A stretch of DNA of 64,000 bases from Thielaviopsis euricoi (taxonomy: Eukaryota; Ascomycota; Sordariomycetes; Microascales; Ceratocystidaceae), in NCBI GenBank assembly GCA_001599615.1, contig BCHJ01000001.1, positions 1,279,695 to 1,343,694 of the forward strand, given 5' to 3'. This document shows positions 21,948 to 33,132 of this stretch, piece after piece. Each line of letters starts with the position of its first letter. Position 1 is the stretch's first letter. The notes beneath the pieces are model-generated. The model saw only the letters and a program-made list of their open reading frames with translations. It was not told where the DNA came from and did not search any database. The translations under genes were made by a program, and so were the position numbers.

Positions 21948-24104
21948 ATGAATTGGACTGAAGGCACTCTTTCACGCCACGCGCGCCCCCATCACAACGA
22001 AGCCGCCAAGCAACGAGAGCACTTTGCTCGTGCTCGTACCAGCGGTTCCTCTTCGTTGGCGGCGCTTTCCTCTAGATCGTTCCCCTTCCTCGACACACCT
22101 ACCCAGCGATTCCAATTCCCCCCTCCGCCTTCGTCTTACAAAATGGCAGAGCATCGGACTCTTCCCACCAGTCAGACTCAACGTACTGGCTCTTTTCTAC
22201 CCTCCTCCTTAAGGACTAACGCAGCACCATCCAAATCAGCTTGGTCCATGGGTGGAGGGTCGAAAAAGAGGAAAGTCGGTGAGATGACTGGTTTGGGGGA
22301 GACACCAGCTGAGATGGACAATCGCATAAAGCGATTGTTGAAAAGTTCGAACTGGGTCGGGTTAAATTCAGGCAAAAAGGGCGAGTTCTCCCGAGTTCAC
22401 CAAGAGAAGAAGGCTCCCGGGACCACTGAAAAAGTGTCACCATTCTTCTCCATCTCAGTTCCTGTGAGATTGAATTCATCTCCTACACTCCCCCGCCATA
22501 ACATCCAGAAGCCGGTTCAGCCTCGCGTGCAAATAGGTAACCAGAGCTTTATGGGGACTTCAGAATGCTCACCTGGAATCTCCCCGTCCCGTTATCTATC
22601 TTCCGAGAGCCAGATGTCGCCGCTACCTCAACCTCCCTCTCCAGAGCTGCCTCGTTACCAAGTCAGCTCATCGCCGGCTTCTTTCCACCAGCCAATGCCT
22701 CGCCGCAACCTTAATATACTCGAGAAGGACGTGCGAGATATTTCGTCGTCAAGTGTTGCGGCAACATGTGGTCAAGATCGCCCCAGCTCCGCCATCACCT
22801 CAGACCCGGAAGTCATGGAAGAATGGCGTAGCTTTCTAGATCTGTCTTCGAGTGTCGATCCAGATCGTAGAGTTATACGAGCGGCGTCGCAGTGTGAGGT
22901 ACCCCTTGAGGCTACGCATTCGGCGTCATGTAGCAATTCTCAAGCCATGAACACCGCTCAACACACGCAGCCTGTACCTGTGCCACCTACCTTGTACCAC
23001 TCCGGTGCCAGTCAATTCCATAGGGCCCCAACACCTTACAACCCCCCGGCAGCAGCGCAGCCATACACTACTTCCTCGGACTCAATATCACAAGCTTTCA
23101 GCTCCCCTATTGCATGTGTGACTGGGTCCAACCCCCACAGCGTCCCTAGTCTTGCACCACCATCGGCAGTGTCACATCCGTCAGCGTGGTCTGGCCTTCT
23201 TCAGCCGATATCTCTGACTTTGAGCAGCACCATGGAGCTCACTCAACAGCCGGTTCCGATACCTGCATCCCCGCTTTTGCCTATATCTAACCAGGCAAAT
23301 GCAGCAACCGACTTCCTGGTATCCAATCCAGTGACCGATGCTACCAGTGTCGAAATATCTCTGTTTGAAGACATGGCGACTGTGGAGACAATTCTTCTGC
23401 AAGATGCAAAGACCGTGACCGACCCAGACGCATATGATGCCTGGCTAGATTTTCTATTTCACGACGCTGTCGAAGAGGCGGAAGTGATAACAGAAGCCAT
23501 CCAGAGGGCATCGGATTGGATTGCGCCATCTGAATCTGTCGATAGCATTGCTGCAGTTGGTGGCTCTGCTATTGCCAGCAGCACACCTATCGCACAATCA
23601 ACGACGGGTTTCGATATAGCTTTGGACGATTATGTGCAGCTGATATCCGACGAATTCGCTAGTGTTGCTGAGCAAGTTGCCATTGAGGTCCCCTCCACTG
23701 ATGTACAGGCGGCCTCGTCGTCAAGTGGGATGTTTGTTCAGTCGACGTCGCCAATTTCTGCCACTGTTGCCACCCGCGTTGGCTCACAGGATCTAGACCC
23801 GACTTCAGACCAGGCACAAGCGACAGATTCGCCTAAAGAGGCTAGCACTGCTGACAAGACGTTCCGGTTCTCACAGCCGAGGCTATTTGTCGGTCGTTTG
23901 TCTTTAGCTTCAGCTCCCGCTCCAGTCGCAATGGGTAAAAGACCGCGATCGGTTCGTGTTTTGTCGCCGGAGACGGAGGATTTCGGTGCTGCTAGTGGGG
24001 CCGGGGTGAAGAAACGGAAGAGGCTGCGGAGGAGTAAGAGCAAGGATGGGCGGCCGGATATCCGAAGTCTGCCAGACTTTTATGATGATCCAATCGAGGA
24101 GTAA
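21948..24104 (+). CDS. Conserved disordered nuclear-type protein, MNWTEG family
   Basis: This is a single-exon, 718-residue protein. The N-terminus, MNWTEGTLSRHAR then KQREHFARAR, matches the start of a family of uncharacterised Pezizomycotina proteins that I recall opening with MNWTxGxLxRHS; this is recognition from memory, without a search. KKRKV at 106-110 looks like a classical nuclear localisation signal. A short conserved-looking motif follows at about 129-139 (RLLKSSNWVGL). Most of the rest is Ser/Pro-rich and disordered, with an acidic segment (about 480-540) containing two similar units, DPEVMEEWRSFLDL earlier and DPDAYDAWLDFLF later. The C-terminus is a second basic patch, VKKRKRLRRSKSK. 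A nuclear role is inferred; no biochemical function is known to me. Confidence 0.8.
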   Translation: MNWTEGTLSRHARPHHNEAAKQREHFARARTSGSSSLAALSSRSFPFLDTPTQRFQFPPPPSSYKMAEHRTLPTSQTQRTGSFLPSSLRTNAAPSKSAWSMGGGSKKRKVGEMTGLGETPAEMDNRIKRLLKSSNWVGLNSGKKGEFSRVHQEKKAPGTTEKVSPFFSISVPVRLNSSPTLPRHNIQKPVQPRVQIGNQSFMGTSECSPGISPSRYLSSESQMSPLPQPPSPELPRYQVSSSPASFHQPMPRRNLNILEKDVRDISSSSVAATCGQDRPSSAITSDPEVMEEWRSFLDLSSSVDPDRRVIRAASQCEVPLEATHSASCSNSQAMNTAQHTQPVPVPPTLYHSGASQFHRAPTPYNPPAAAQPYTTSSDSISQAFSSPIACVTGSNPHSVPSLAPPSAVSHPSAWSGLLQPISLTLSSTMELTQQPVPIPASPLLPISNQANAATDFLVSNPVTDATSVEISLFEDMATVETILLQDAKTVTDPDAYDAWLDFLFHDAVEEAEVITEAIQRASDWIAPSESVDSIAAVGGSAIASSTPIAQSTTGFDIALDDYVQLISDEFASVAEQVAIEVPSTDVQAASSSSGMFVQSTSPISATVATRVGSQDLDPTSDQAQATDSPKEASTADKTFRFSQPRLFVGRLSLASAPAPVAMGKRPRSVRVLSPETEDFGAASGAGVKKRKRLRRSKSKDGRPDIRSLPDFYDDPIEE

Positions 24105-26113
24105 ACTTGCTCGGGGTCGGGGTCGGGGTCAGGCTCTAGGGTTTTGTTGTGTTTCTTTTGTGATATGTATTTTCATCTACTTACGACTACGTTACGAATG
24201 CTATGAGGCTTTAAATTGATATAGTACAACTGCAATAAAAATCTGTGAAAGACATGTGGTCCCTCGGTGAAAATACTGTGCATCAAATGACATTAAAATC
24301 TATTTCGTAATACGCCGACCATTTTCGAGCCGATGGTAAAAGTGACATGGAAAAGTAAAAGTGTGATATTTTTGGTGGAGATTATTAGGGGTAGCTAGGG
24401 AAATTTTAACTTCCGATGTAGGAGTCCAGTGCAAAGAAGAAGAAGAAAAAATTGCTGAAAGGAACTAAAGGGGCTGACGCCGAGGAACATGGACAGAAAA
24501 GAGTTGGTGATGATCAAAAGTTTCGATCTGATAAGCCAGAAAATGGCGCTATTAAGCGTCGAAGGAAGTGGGGGCAGGAAGGGAAGCTTTTTTTGCTTTT
24601 CTTTTTTCTTTTCTTTCTTTCTTTCCCTTCCCACGCTAGGACAGACTAAGTGAAGTCAGGGATTGGGTATTTAAGGCAAGTCCAGAGTTGGTATCGGATG
24701 CCTAGTTTTGAAGGGGAAGAAGAAAGAAACAAAACAAAAGATACATTCGTTGCCGGTGAAGTATTGGTTACGGTAAGTGAATAGGCTACGGCAAGAGCAG
24801 TGGTGTGATCAGAGAGAAATAGAAGGGACCTATTGTGTCGGTTAAGACAGGTACACCCGGTACGAGAAGAGAAAGAAGGAGGGGAAAATGTAATGGGATG
24901 GTAGGTACGTGCAGTCGCTCTGGATTGGATTGAATGGGATTGAATACAAAATTTTCTACCATCTTGTTCTTTCTGTTTTTTTTTTTTTTTTCTTCTTTTC
25001 CTGTTTTTTTGCTCTTGTGTTTGCATTTCCTGTAGCTTTGTCCGAGAAGTGGATAGTAGCGGTAATAGAAACAATTGACAACCGAATTAGGAAGCAGGAT
25101 CAAGCGGTGTCCAGTGTTGACCTATGGAAGAAATAAGAAAGGCACGTTCTTGGAAAGCACTATATATCGTGTACGAATTCCAGCAATTGCAAGAACCGAC
25201 AAAAAAGAAAACATTCGTCACGACTTGATCGAACAGCTGGAAGCCAGTCAACCAACCCACACGCTTGTCCGCCCTGTAAGAATGCCGGTCAAGGGGGGAA
25301 GGCCCAAGGGCGCGGGGCGCAGCGGCATTTGAAGGCTTTACATTCAAGTATTAGATAGCTCAAAACTCAACGGCCATTTTCCCGGTTTGCATGTCGGGGG
25401 GCGCATGACCTTTAGCGTAGGCATGGCGTCAACTGCGTGCCGGTTCTTGTAACATGCTAGTATTATTGCCAGCAGCACTTAATATGTTAACTTACAGTAC
25501 AGATGTTGATCGTGTCCATGGGCCCACTTGGTTGTATACAGTACATGCACATGCGGCGCTTGCTATCATCACCCATAGGTATTGAATACTTACGTTTGCC
25601 CTGTCTCGGTGCCCCTTCCCGAGACTGCAGCTAAGGCAAAGAATAAAGAGAAGCTTCCTTTTTTTTCCTTGCTGGGCCCACCTGGCGCTATGCTGTAATC
25701 ACTTACAGAAGCTACTTAAAACTTCAAAGCGGCCTTGTTCTTTAAAGGCGATCGGTTGAGTCTGCTTTTTTGTGTTTTTCTCCTTGATTGTTTCTTTTTT
25801 TTTTCCTTCTACCTATCCTCTGTTCAAGATATATCGGCGTCTTTTTATATGTCCAGTTATCGCTTCAACAATTTGCTTTGCCATTTTGGTTTGTTTTTTT
25901 CTTCGGTCATATACGCTACATTTACTTCCATATTTAACCCTCAAATTACATTCAACAACCAACCCTAGACTTGTCCGTCGTCTTATCAGCTTGGCCGGCT
26001 TGTCGCTGATATCCGCACCTCAATTGAACTGCGTCTCTTGTTTCAAAACGCTGCCTGAATGGACATCAACTGCCAATCGTCTCTCTCATATTTCCTGTCC
26101 GACTTATTTCACA
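24105..26113. other. Intergenic region, MNWTEG gene to F-box gene
   Basis: Starting 8 bases after the stop there is a G-rich tandem, GGGGTC three times (24113-24130). The middle shows purine-rich and T-rich tracts but no recognisable gene. The last 400 bases are T/C-rich and probably the promoter and leader of the F-box gene. Confidence 0.55.
24113..24130 (+). repeat. (GGGGTC)3 tandem next to a stop codon
   Basis: There are three perfect hexamers on the coding strand, beginning 8 bases after the stop of the upstream gene and followed by AGG and TAGGG. It could form a G-quadruplex in the 3' UTR. Confidence 0.7.
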
Positions 26114-27575
26114 ATGGCCATCTTTGTTGATCTCGATCAAGAAGACGTTCGCGCCCCGTTTGACCGTTTCCGCGACGTCACCCGCGACAACATTCAGCGG
26201 GATCTCGACAAGCTCCGTGAAGCACCTAAACAAACGTCCGAAGCCCCCAGAGACCCTCCCAGTGAACGCGATGCACCTCTTAAGCAGGAAAAGCCAAGCT
26301 TGGAAGAGTTGTACTCAAACCTCGACATCCAGCCCGACTTTGAGCTTCCAGCTGCCATCAGAGCATTTGCCTGCTACCCGTAAGCCGATCTCATTTCTTG
26401 TCCTTTTTTGGTCTGTTTTATTGGCCCATACACAAAACTAATACCTTCTCATAACAGAATCGTAATTGAGGTCGCGTCGCATATCGACCTTAACACTCTT
26501 GACAGCCTTGCCCGCACCTGTCGCCCTATTCACAATGCGCTAATGCAGTTCCACGGAGCTCTCATGCGCTCAACGCTTCACTGCTTCCGGGAATCCCTGG
26601 CACCAAGCCCGTATTCATCACCGTTTAGCTATAAACCTAATTCATGCGCCAGAGACATGGTGTCTGAATGCCGCCGCTGTAACATGGTTGTGTGCAGGGT
26701 ACTGTACTCGTAAGTTGCGCCATGTTAGCAACTAAAACTGACTCTAGTTTAGAATTGCGTCGTCAGACAGCCGGCGACTTCCGCTCTAAAAGGCCGCCAC
26801 CGCCGCCTTTGCATCGAATGCACAAAGGCTCCTCTGACGTCATTGTTTGTGCCGCCCATGGATGAGCACATTGTCAACAAGGAGCTTGCCAAGCACGCCA
26901 TGTGTACATGTGAAAGTGAAGGCGTCTGGCTCTGCCAAGACTGTGGCCAGAACAACAACTCAGACGACAGCCTATACCAGCGGTATGCCCTTCTTTACCT
27001 CTTTGTTACTGATTGAAGTATTTAACGACTTTTCAAGGCTCTGGACATGGCGTCTTTCGTATGGAGAGGTCATTGGCGGCCTGGGCACAGGTATCGGCGA
27101 TGGCGACCGGGGTGTGATTTGCGGTAGACAGGCTCGCTGTCTAGGTGCCAAGGAGCGCGAACATGAAGTCGACTGCGACGCCGAAGACAGACGCACACCG
27201 ACCCCACCGAGTACAGGCGGCATGGCCTCAAGCTCTACCGGCTCATCGTCACCGCCTGCGCCCTTTAGTCTAGCACAGTTGCCTGTGTCTCTCGAGTCAG
27301 CCAGCGCACGGCTTCAGCTTCAAGCACCGGTAGCACGGAGAGACCCGGGGTATAGTAGACATCAGATTGAGGGTATCGGAGGCCAGCTGCGCACCAAGTT
27401 GGTCAAGATGGTACGCGTAGGCGCATCGGTTCCAGAGTGGTCCGACGAACAGAGTCGGCGCGTCATTCTAGAGAAGGAGATTAGGGGCGAAGCTCGCAGC
27501 TGGTGTGGATGGTGCTGGAGACCAATTCCTGGCGAAAAGGACCAGGCGGTGTTTGACATTGGTAGTCATGCGTGA
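26114..27575 (+). CDS. F-box-like protein with cysteine-rich zinc-binding segments
   Basis: There are four exons (26114-26379, 26458-26698, 26753-26982, 27038-27575) and 424 residues. An F-box-like helix set begins at about residue 89 (PIVIEVASHIDLNTLDSLAR then TCRPIHNAL). Paired cysteines follow: CRRCNMVVCRNC, CIEC, CTC and CQDCGQ, and near the C-terminus WCGWCWRPIPGE, which together look like zinc-binding knuckles. In this family the F-box is expected to contact Skp1 in an SCF ubiquitin ligase, with the remainder choosing the target; the target is unknown. The second intron uses donor GTACTG at 26699 because the stronger-looking GTAAGT 11 bases later leads into a stop. The gene is convergent with the mitochondrial ribosomal protein gene. 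Confidence 0.82.
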
Positions 27576-28067
27576 AGCCACTACGTCCACAATGGTATTT
27601 GACCACTATAGAAAGTAAAAGATGGTAAATGGGTATAATGCCTAGCATGAATAGATAATCACGATTCATACACTTGAAAAAAAAAATCACTGACACGTGC
27701 AAATCTTTCGCTAGTATTACAAATGCTTTGTGAATTGATATTGGAACTGTGCTCCAGTTAAACACAGCTTAGATCGTTCCAAAAATGGACACATCCGTCG
27801 TCAACTTTTGAGTAATCGAGCGGCTGTCCAATAGCTCTCCCCGCCCATCTCGTATAATGTACAGAATCCCGTCAGTATAGCAGGGATATTTTTTGGTGTC
27901 TGAAAGGTCCGTCTTTTTTCTGTGCCTTCCGCTTCGCCCGCATAATGAAACAAAAAGACAAGAAAAGAAAAAAAAAAATTATGAAAGCAGAGGGGACATG
28001 AAAGAAAAGAGAAGAAGAATAAAGGAAAAAAAAAATACAAAACATTGGTACACGGCAAGCCATTTCT
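27576..28067. other. Convergent 3' flanks
   Basis: This short region is shared by the 3' ends of the F-box gene and mrpl20. It contains A-rich and T-rich tracts and nothing else recognisable. Confidence 0.6.
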
Positions 28068-28691
28068 TTACAGCTCGCCTCTGAAGAGCATCTCCTTGCG
28101 CTTAGTCCGGTCCTCGCGCGCCTGTGTCCTCCGCGGGCCCCAGCGGCTCTTGACCAGCTCCAGCTGCTTAGCCAGCTTCTCCTTGTGGCCCTTGGGCGCC
28201 GCCGTGCACACGGTGATGAAGACGGGCGAGCAGTTGAAGCGCTTAGCGAGGGCAGCGATGCTCCACTTCTCGGGGTTCTCTGCACGGAGCCGCTGAATCT
28301 CGAGGGCGTCGGCGCGCGTCAGATGGTACGAGGGGGTGTTTCCACGGGCAGGCACATCGAGCGGCGGCGGCAGGTCGGCCTCGGTGATGGTTTTCTTGGT
28401 GGCGAGCAGAGTAGCCAGGTTGGCCGAGCGGCGCGGGTCGTTCTTGGGCAGGAACTTGAACGGCGTGTGGAACACGCTGGCCGCCGACGCTGGCGGGTTG
28501 TAGATGATGGTGTCGCCGGGGGCAGTGGCTGGCTGCGGCGTCATCGAGGCGTGCGGCGGCAGAATCAGCGAGCGCTTGGTGCGGGCGGCAGTCTTGTGGC
28601 CGCGCGTGCACACCAGCGTGGTGGAGGACGGCGACGAAGTGGTCAGTCGAGTGGCCGCCACGAGTGGCCGCCGGATCGCCGAGGCAGACAT
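28068..28691 (-). CDS. mrpl20: Mitochondrial large-subunit ribosomal protein Mrpl20 (mL58)
   Basis: This is a single-exon protein of 207 residues from the ATG at 28691. The N-terminus (MSASAIRRPLVAATRL) is a typical Arg/Ser/Thr-rich mitochondrial presequence. The body contains TIIYNPPASAASVFHTPFKF and FLPKNDPRR, then LTRADALEIQRLRAENPEKW and ALAKRFNCSPVFITV, which match the fungal Mrpl20 family as I know it, and it ends in a basic helix. The protein belongs to the large subunit of the mitoribosome and acts in the matrix. The frame is open for 98 more codons upstream, but without an ATG, and the presequence supports the start chosen. The coding DNA is much more GC-rich than its flanks. Confidence 0.88.
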   Translation of the reverse strand: MSASAIRRPLVAATRLTTSSPSSTTLVCTRGHKTAARTKRSLILPPHASMTPQPATAPGDTIIYNPPASAASVFHTPFKFLPKNDPRRSANLATLLATKKTITEADLPPPLDVPARGNTPSYHLTRADALEIQRLRAENPEKWSIAALAKRFNCSPVFITVCTAAPKGHKEKLAKQLELVKSRWGPRRTQAREDRTKRKEMLFRGEL

Positions 28692-30623
28692 TATGTGGGG
28701 AGGGTGAGAGAAACGGAGCAAGAAATAAAAAAAAAAGAGGAGTCGGAGAAATTGCGAGCGAGCCGGGTTGAGCAAGCCAGTGGACGGGCTGGGTCCAATG
28801 TTTTGATTCGATATAACCACCTGACTTGGGGACGGCGGCAGCTGTGTAGCCGAGTAGAGCAGTACGGAAACACACAAGGACTGTGAATTTGTGTCGAGAA
28901 AAGCTCTTGTCTTGTGGTATTCACCCAAACGAAACGGCAATTGGCGGCGGCGGAGGAAAGGGCGGTATCGGCGGCGGCGGCACAAGGCTAGTAAACAACG
29001 GGCAGGCTACCGTGAAATCACCAATTTTTTTTTCTTTTTTGCCTCTCTGCGGTCCCCGATCAGAATTTGGCAAGTCAAACTTCACCCCACTGTAGCCGCG
29101 TAACCCCACAATAACGTTGTCCGAGTTTTCTGCTTACATAATGAATATTTGCTGACATAAGCATCCGTGTAAGCAAGGGCCTCCACACGTGATAGAAATC
29201 ATCTTGACTTCTCTCCATCCCACCCCTGGTAAGCTTGGATCGTCTTTGTCTATCCGTTATCCGTTTAAGAGATTGTCACTAGCATATCGTATTCGATGAT
29301 TATCCGATGCTGGCAGGTCACATGCAGTATCGATTCTTACGCTTTGGTAAAAAAAAAAAAAAAAGAAGAAAAAAAAAAAGAATTCATCACGAGTACGGAG
29401 GGTTGCTGTTTTACGTAGCGATCACCCATCACGCCGTCTGATTTTCGCGCTCAAGCAAAAACAACAGTCGCTACGGCGCAAATGTGTAAAATTGGCCTCT
29501 ATTTGTTTAGAAAGAAGCACAAACAAGGCAATAAACAGCGCAAATCATTTGCTGGGCTTTGTTACAGACATTGTATTTTTGTAGTTTTATACACAGCGCT
29601 ATACCAGGGCAGGCTTTCATCTGTTGTTTTTCGGAATGTTTTTGTTTGATCCTTGAGATAATTCGACTAGATTTCTGCTATATGATTTCAAGTTTTAGGG
29701 CCCTCTTTTCTTGTGTTCTTTGTTCTTTTCTGCCCATCTTGGAGGGGGTTTTGGACAGCGGTCCTGAATGATATTTGTTGAGTCCATGCGAAACTCGGGG
29801 CACAGAACGAAGGGATGGATATTCATCCGCACACGGAAATGGATGTACAAGTTCTTGTCTCTTGTCTCTTTTTGCTACTCAGTCGGACATCACGGTTGCG
29901 CTCGTTGGGACGAGCGGGTTTTTATTTATTGATTTTTCATGTATTCTGGAAGGGGGTTCTAGATAAGCGGTTTGGTCTTTCTGGTGTCCATGCTTTCGGA
30001 ACGGATTGGGGAGGGCGGGTTCGTCTCTCTTCACTTGGTATAGAGTAGACATGTGCTGTTGGTAGTAACTGGCTGCCTACTGTCCATTAGATGTATAGCC
30101 TGGCAGACTGTAAAACGTAGCGAGGTGTTCGAGGCCTTTTTGGACTTATATGCCCCCTGAAGGAAAAGAGCGATAGGCCGGCCCAGCAGCAGCAACGAGC
30201 GTCCTCTCAGCTTCAGGTTCCTGGGTATGGGCGAATAAGCCCCGAAGCCTCTGATCTGTGCGGAGAATGTGTGTGCAGTGCATCCATGGCATTGCCACAC
30301 GCCGTTAAAGTGCATGCAGGAGGATTGTAGGGAGGCTCTAGATAGGGATAAAGTAAGTGAGAGAGTGAGAGACTTTTGTGCAAGCGGAGCCAAGTGACGA
30401 TTTTAACAGTAAAAGAACGCACGTCAAGTGTTATGCATACCAAAAAGGTTGTCATCCAGGGCGGGCAGGATGAATGGTAGGGTTATGAAACACGTTGGTT
30501 GGACTGGGGGCTTGGACCAGGGTACAATCTAAATGGGTTTTCTTGCATGCTTTCTTGCTGGATGCTACCTACGCAATACTACATTGTTAGTAGCAAGAGT
30601 ACTGTCACTGCTGCTACTGCTGC

Positions 30624-30645
30624 TACTGCTACCACAGTAGCAGTA
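30624..30645. repeat. Inverted repeat with 8-bp arms
   Basis: TACTGCTA and TAGCAGTA are separated by CCACAG, at the end of a run of imperfect CTGCTA/CTGCTG units. It is probably derived from the trinucleotide repeat. Confidence 0.6.
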
Positions 30646-33101
30646 TAAAGCGAGGTTTGAAGAGTGTATGCATTAATCTCATGCGTAATGCGCCTGTTTC
30701 CATAGTTAGCATGATTTGCAGCAAAAGTTCTGCACGACAATGGCAATGTAAAAGCAATGGAACAGAGTGGTAGTACTGTAGCATGTTTGAGATGTGCTGA
30801 AAAATAGGTCAAGGTAGACGAACCGCAATGTGTTCACTTATGTCCGAAGGAAGTATTATTGGTATAATTCATTACTTGCAGAACCGGCTTCGATTGCAAC
30901 GTCAGATGTTGATCTATTGTGGACGTTCTTGGACATTCAAGAAAGGAACAGGGGTGTTGCTTTGCCTCAGGGCGTTATCATAGGTAACTCCGTTGACACA
31001 GGTATAGCAAAGCAGAGAAGAGCAGAGCCAAGCAAAGCATAGCAAATCAAGCCACAGCCACAGCTACTAGTCAAAGGAATAGCGGCGCTGTTAAAGCTTT
31101 GGGGATGCGGTTCTCTGTTTCTTTTTCTTTTTCTTTTTTTGTCTTGCTAAAGAATGGATCAATCAGACATGGATACCGCCAGTTTGCATGCAGACTGGGT
31201 TCCTGACTAGTCACAGCCTTACTGGGACCGACGTGGCATCTGAGGCTTGTTGACAGCATGGAAGCACGCCGAAGTGCAAGTTCGCTAGTTGGTACGTAGA
31301 GTACATACGTAAGTATGCGATTTGCAACTGCAAGCCGCGATGTTTGAAGTGGTTTTCGTTTGCCATGCAAAAATGCCATCTGCATCTTCTAGAAAGCATA
31401 CGATTCAATGGGGGGCGCGATGTTCTGGACCAAAGCAAGCCGCGTGGACAATGAGGCGTTCGATTGGCGGGTTCCTGATCCTAAGCTAAAACATACAGCG
31501 TACTCCTAATCGCTACAGAGGCTACTAGAAGATTAGAACTGGCTTGAAAATACCTGAACGAAAAAAAAAAAAAAAAAGCTCAAGAAAAACATGTTGAGCG
31601 AGAATGTTTACAAACACTGTCGAGAAAATGACCGTCGGATAGAAGGTCGGGGACGATCATACAGATGGTTTCTATTTGCGTTGTAAGTTTTCCAAGGTGG
31701 CGTGTGCGCCATAAACTGGAAGCGAGAGTTGGCGCCTTTTGTCGACGAATATTGACGGATTCCGCGCAGTCTCTCTTGCTCTTACATTCAGAAGCCAGAG
31801 TAGATGATCCTGATTAATTCTAACTTTGGATGGCAGTCCTTTTCTTTAGACGAATCTATGGCTAACAACAGCACAGTAAAACAGGCAGTACTGCTCCCGC
31901 CAAGAATGCAGTACAGTTCATTGAGGCCAAATGGACCTTGTCGTCATACAGACTGTGCCGCGTGACCCTGACCTAGCAGCAAGCGAAGCCGCTCAAAGTG
32001 AATAAAAAGAAAGAAAGGTGGTGTCTGGGTGCGAGTTGTGATGAGGGCATTTTTTATGTGACGGAAGAATAAAAAAAAAGAGCGCATTTGAATCCATCAG
32101 TAATGCATCAATCAAATGATGAAGTTCGGCTTACGGTTGCAACAAATACTGCGAAGCTGAAGAGTGAGTAGAATTTGGAAGAAAGTGTGTACAGACTTAC
32201 ACGATGAAGAAAAGAAAATGACAGGATATCAAGGGCAAAGCAAAGCAAAAAGACGACCTGTAAAAGTAAAGAAAACAAGGATACTGAACTGATGCAACTA
32301 ACTTTAGTGCATGCAGCCTGTATTCTGCTGGACCCTGGCCATAACTGAAAAAAGAAAGAATAAATAAATAAAACAATGAGAAAGAACCTGCGTTTGCACG
32401 CCCCCCCTCGGATACGCCCTCTTTCCGAAACAACGAATCAACAAAATAGCAAATCAAATAGCAACTCCTGAACAAACGAACGTGAGCCTTCCATTAAAGC
32501 AGAAACAGAAACAACAAGAACTGGCCTTTGGAAGGATCTGGCCTAAAATATCTGCAACTACTGGCCGACCTAGCTCTTTCTGCCTTTTTATCTATCTCTC
32601 ACTCTAAAGTCAACCGCATACAGAGAAGCTTATAATTCACCGTTTGTCCCAGCTTTCCTTCTATCTTTCTTTCCCCCTTCTTTCTCTATTCCATTGCATT
32701 CTTTATTCATATCTTCATTTTCTCTTTTTATTCTTCTTCTTATACTTCTTCTATTTTTTGTCTTGAAGACATTTTTCTTTTCCTTTACAATTGCAAGCAA
32801 CTTTTTGACCTTCTTTCCTTCCTGTCTGCAGAGCAGCCGTCTGACATTCTTTTATACCCTCCTAGTTAGGGTTTATCCACACCACCTTTTCTCCCAAAAC
32901 AAATCTTATTATCTTGTCTGTCCGCATCAGCTTGTTGGCTCCAGCTTAGTTTGATATTGATTTCACCCATCGTCATCACGCTCTACTCTTCTTGTCTCCT
33001 ATTATCCCAATTCATCGCCGTGACTGTGACTGATTGACTTGACCGTCCACTCAGCTCTCTAACTCGCACATCAACTCACTTACACACCACACAACCCNCA
33101 C

Positions 33102-33127
<26 letters not shown>
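33102..33127 (+). repeat. A26 homopolymer in presumed 5' leader
   Basis: Twenty-six consecutive A interrupt an otherwise pyrimidine-rich strand about 1.1 kb upstream of the start codon at 34223. An ambiguous base lies three positions before it. Confidence 0.85.

Positions 33128-33132
<5 letters not shown>

Noticed and set aside
28185..28985. Long overlapping ORFs on both strands across mrpl20, including an in-frame upstream extension
   Set aside because: The extension has no ATG, and the mitochondrial presequence begins at the chosen start. The others are shadows of GC-rich coding DNA.
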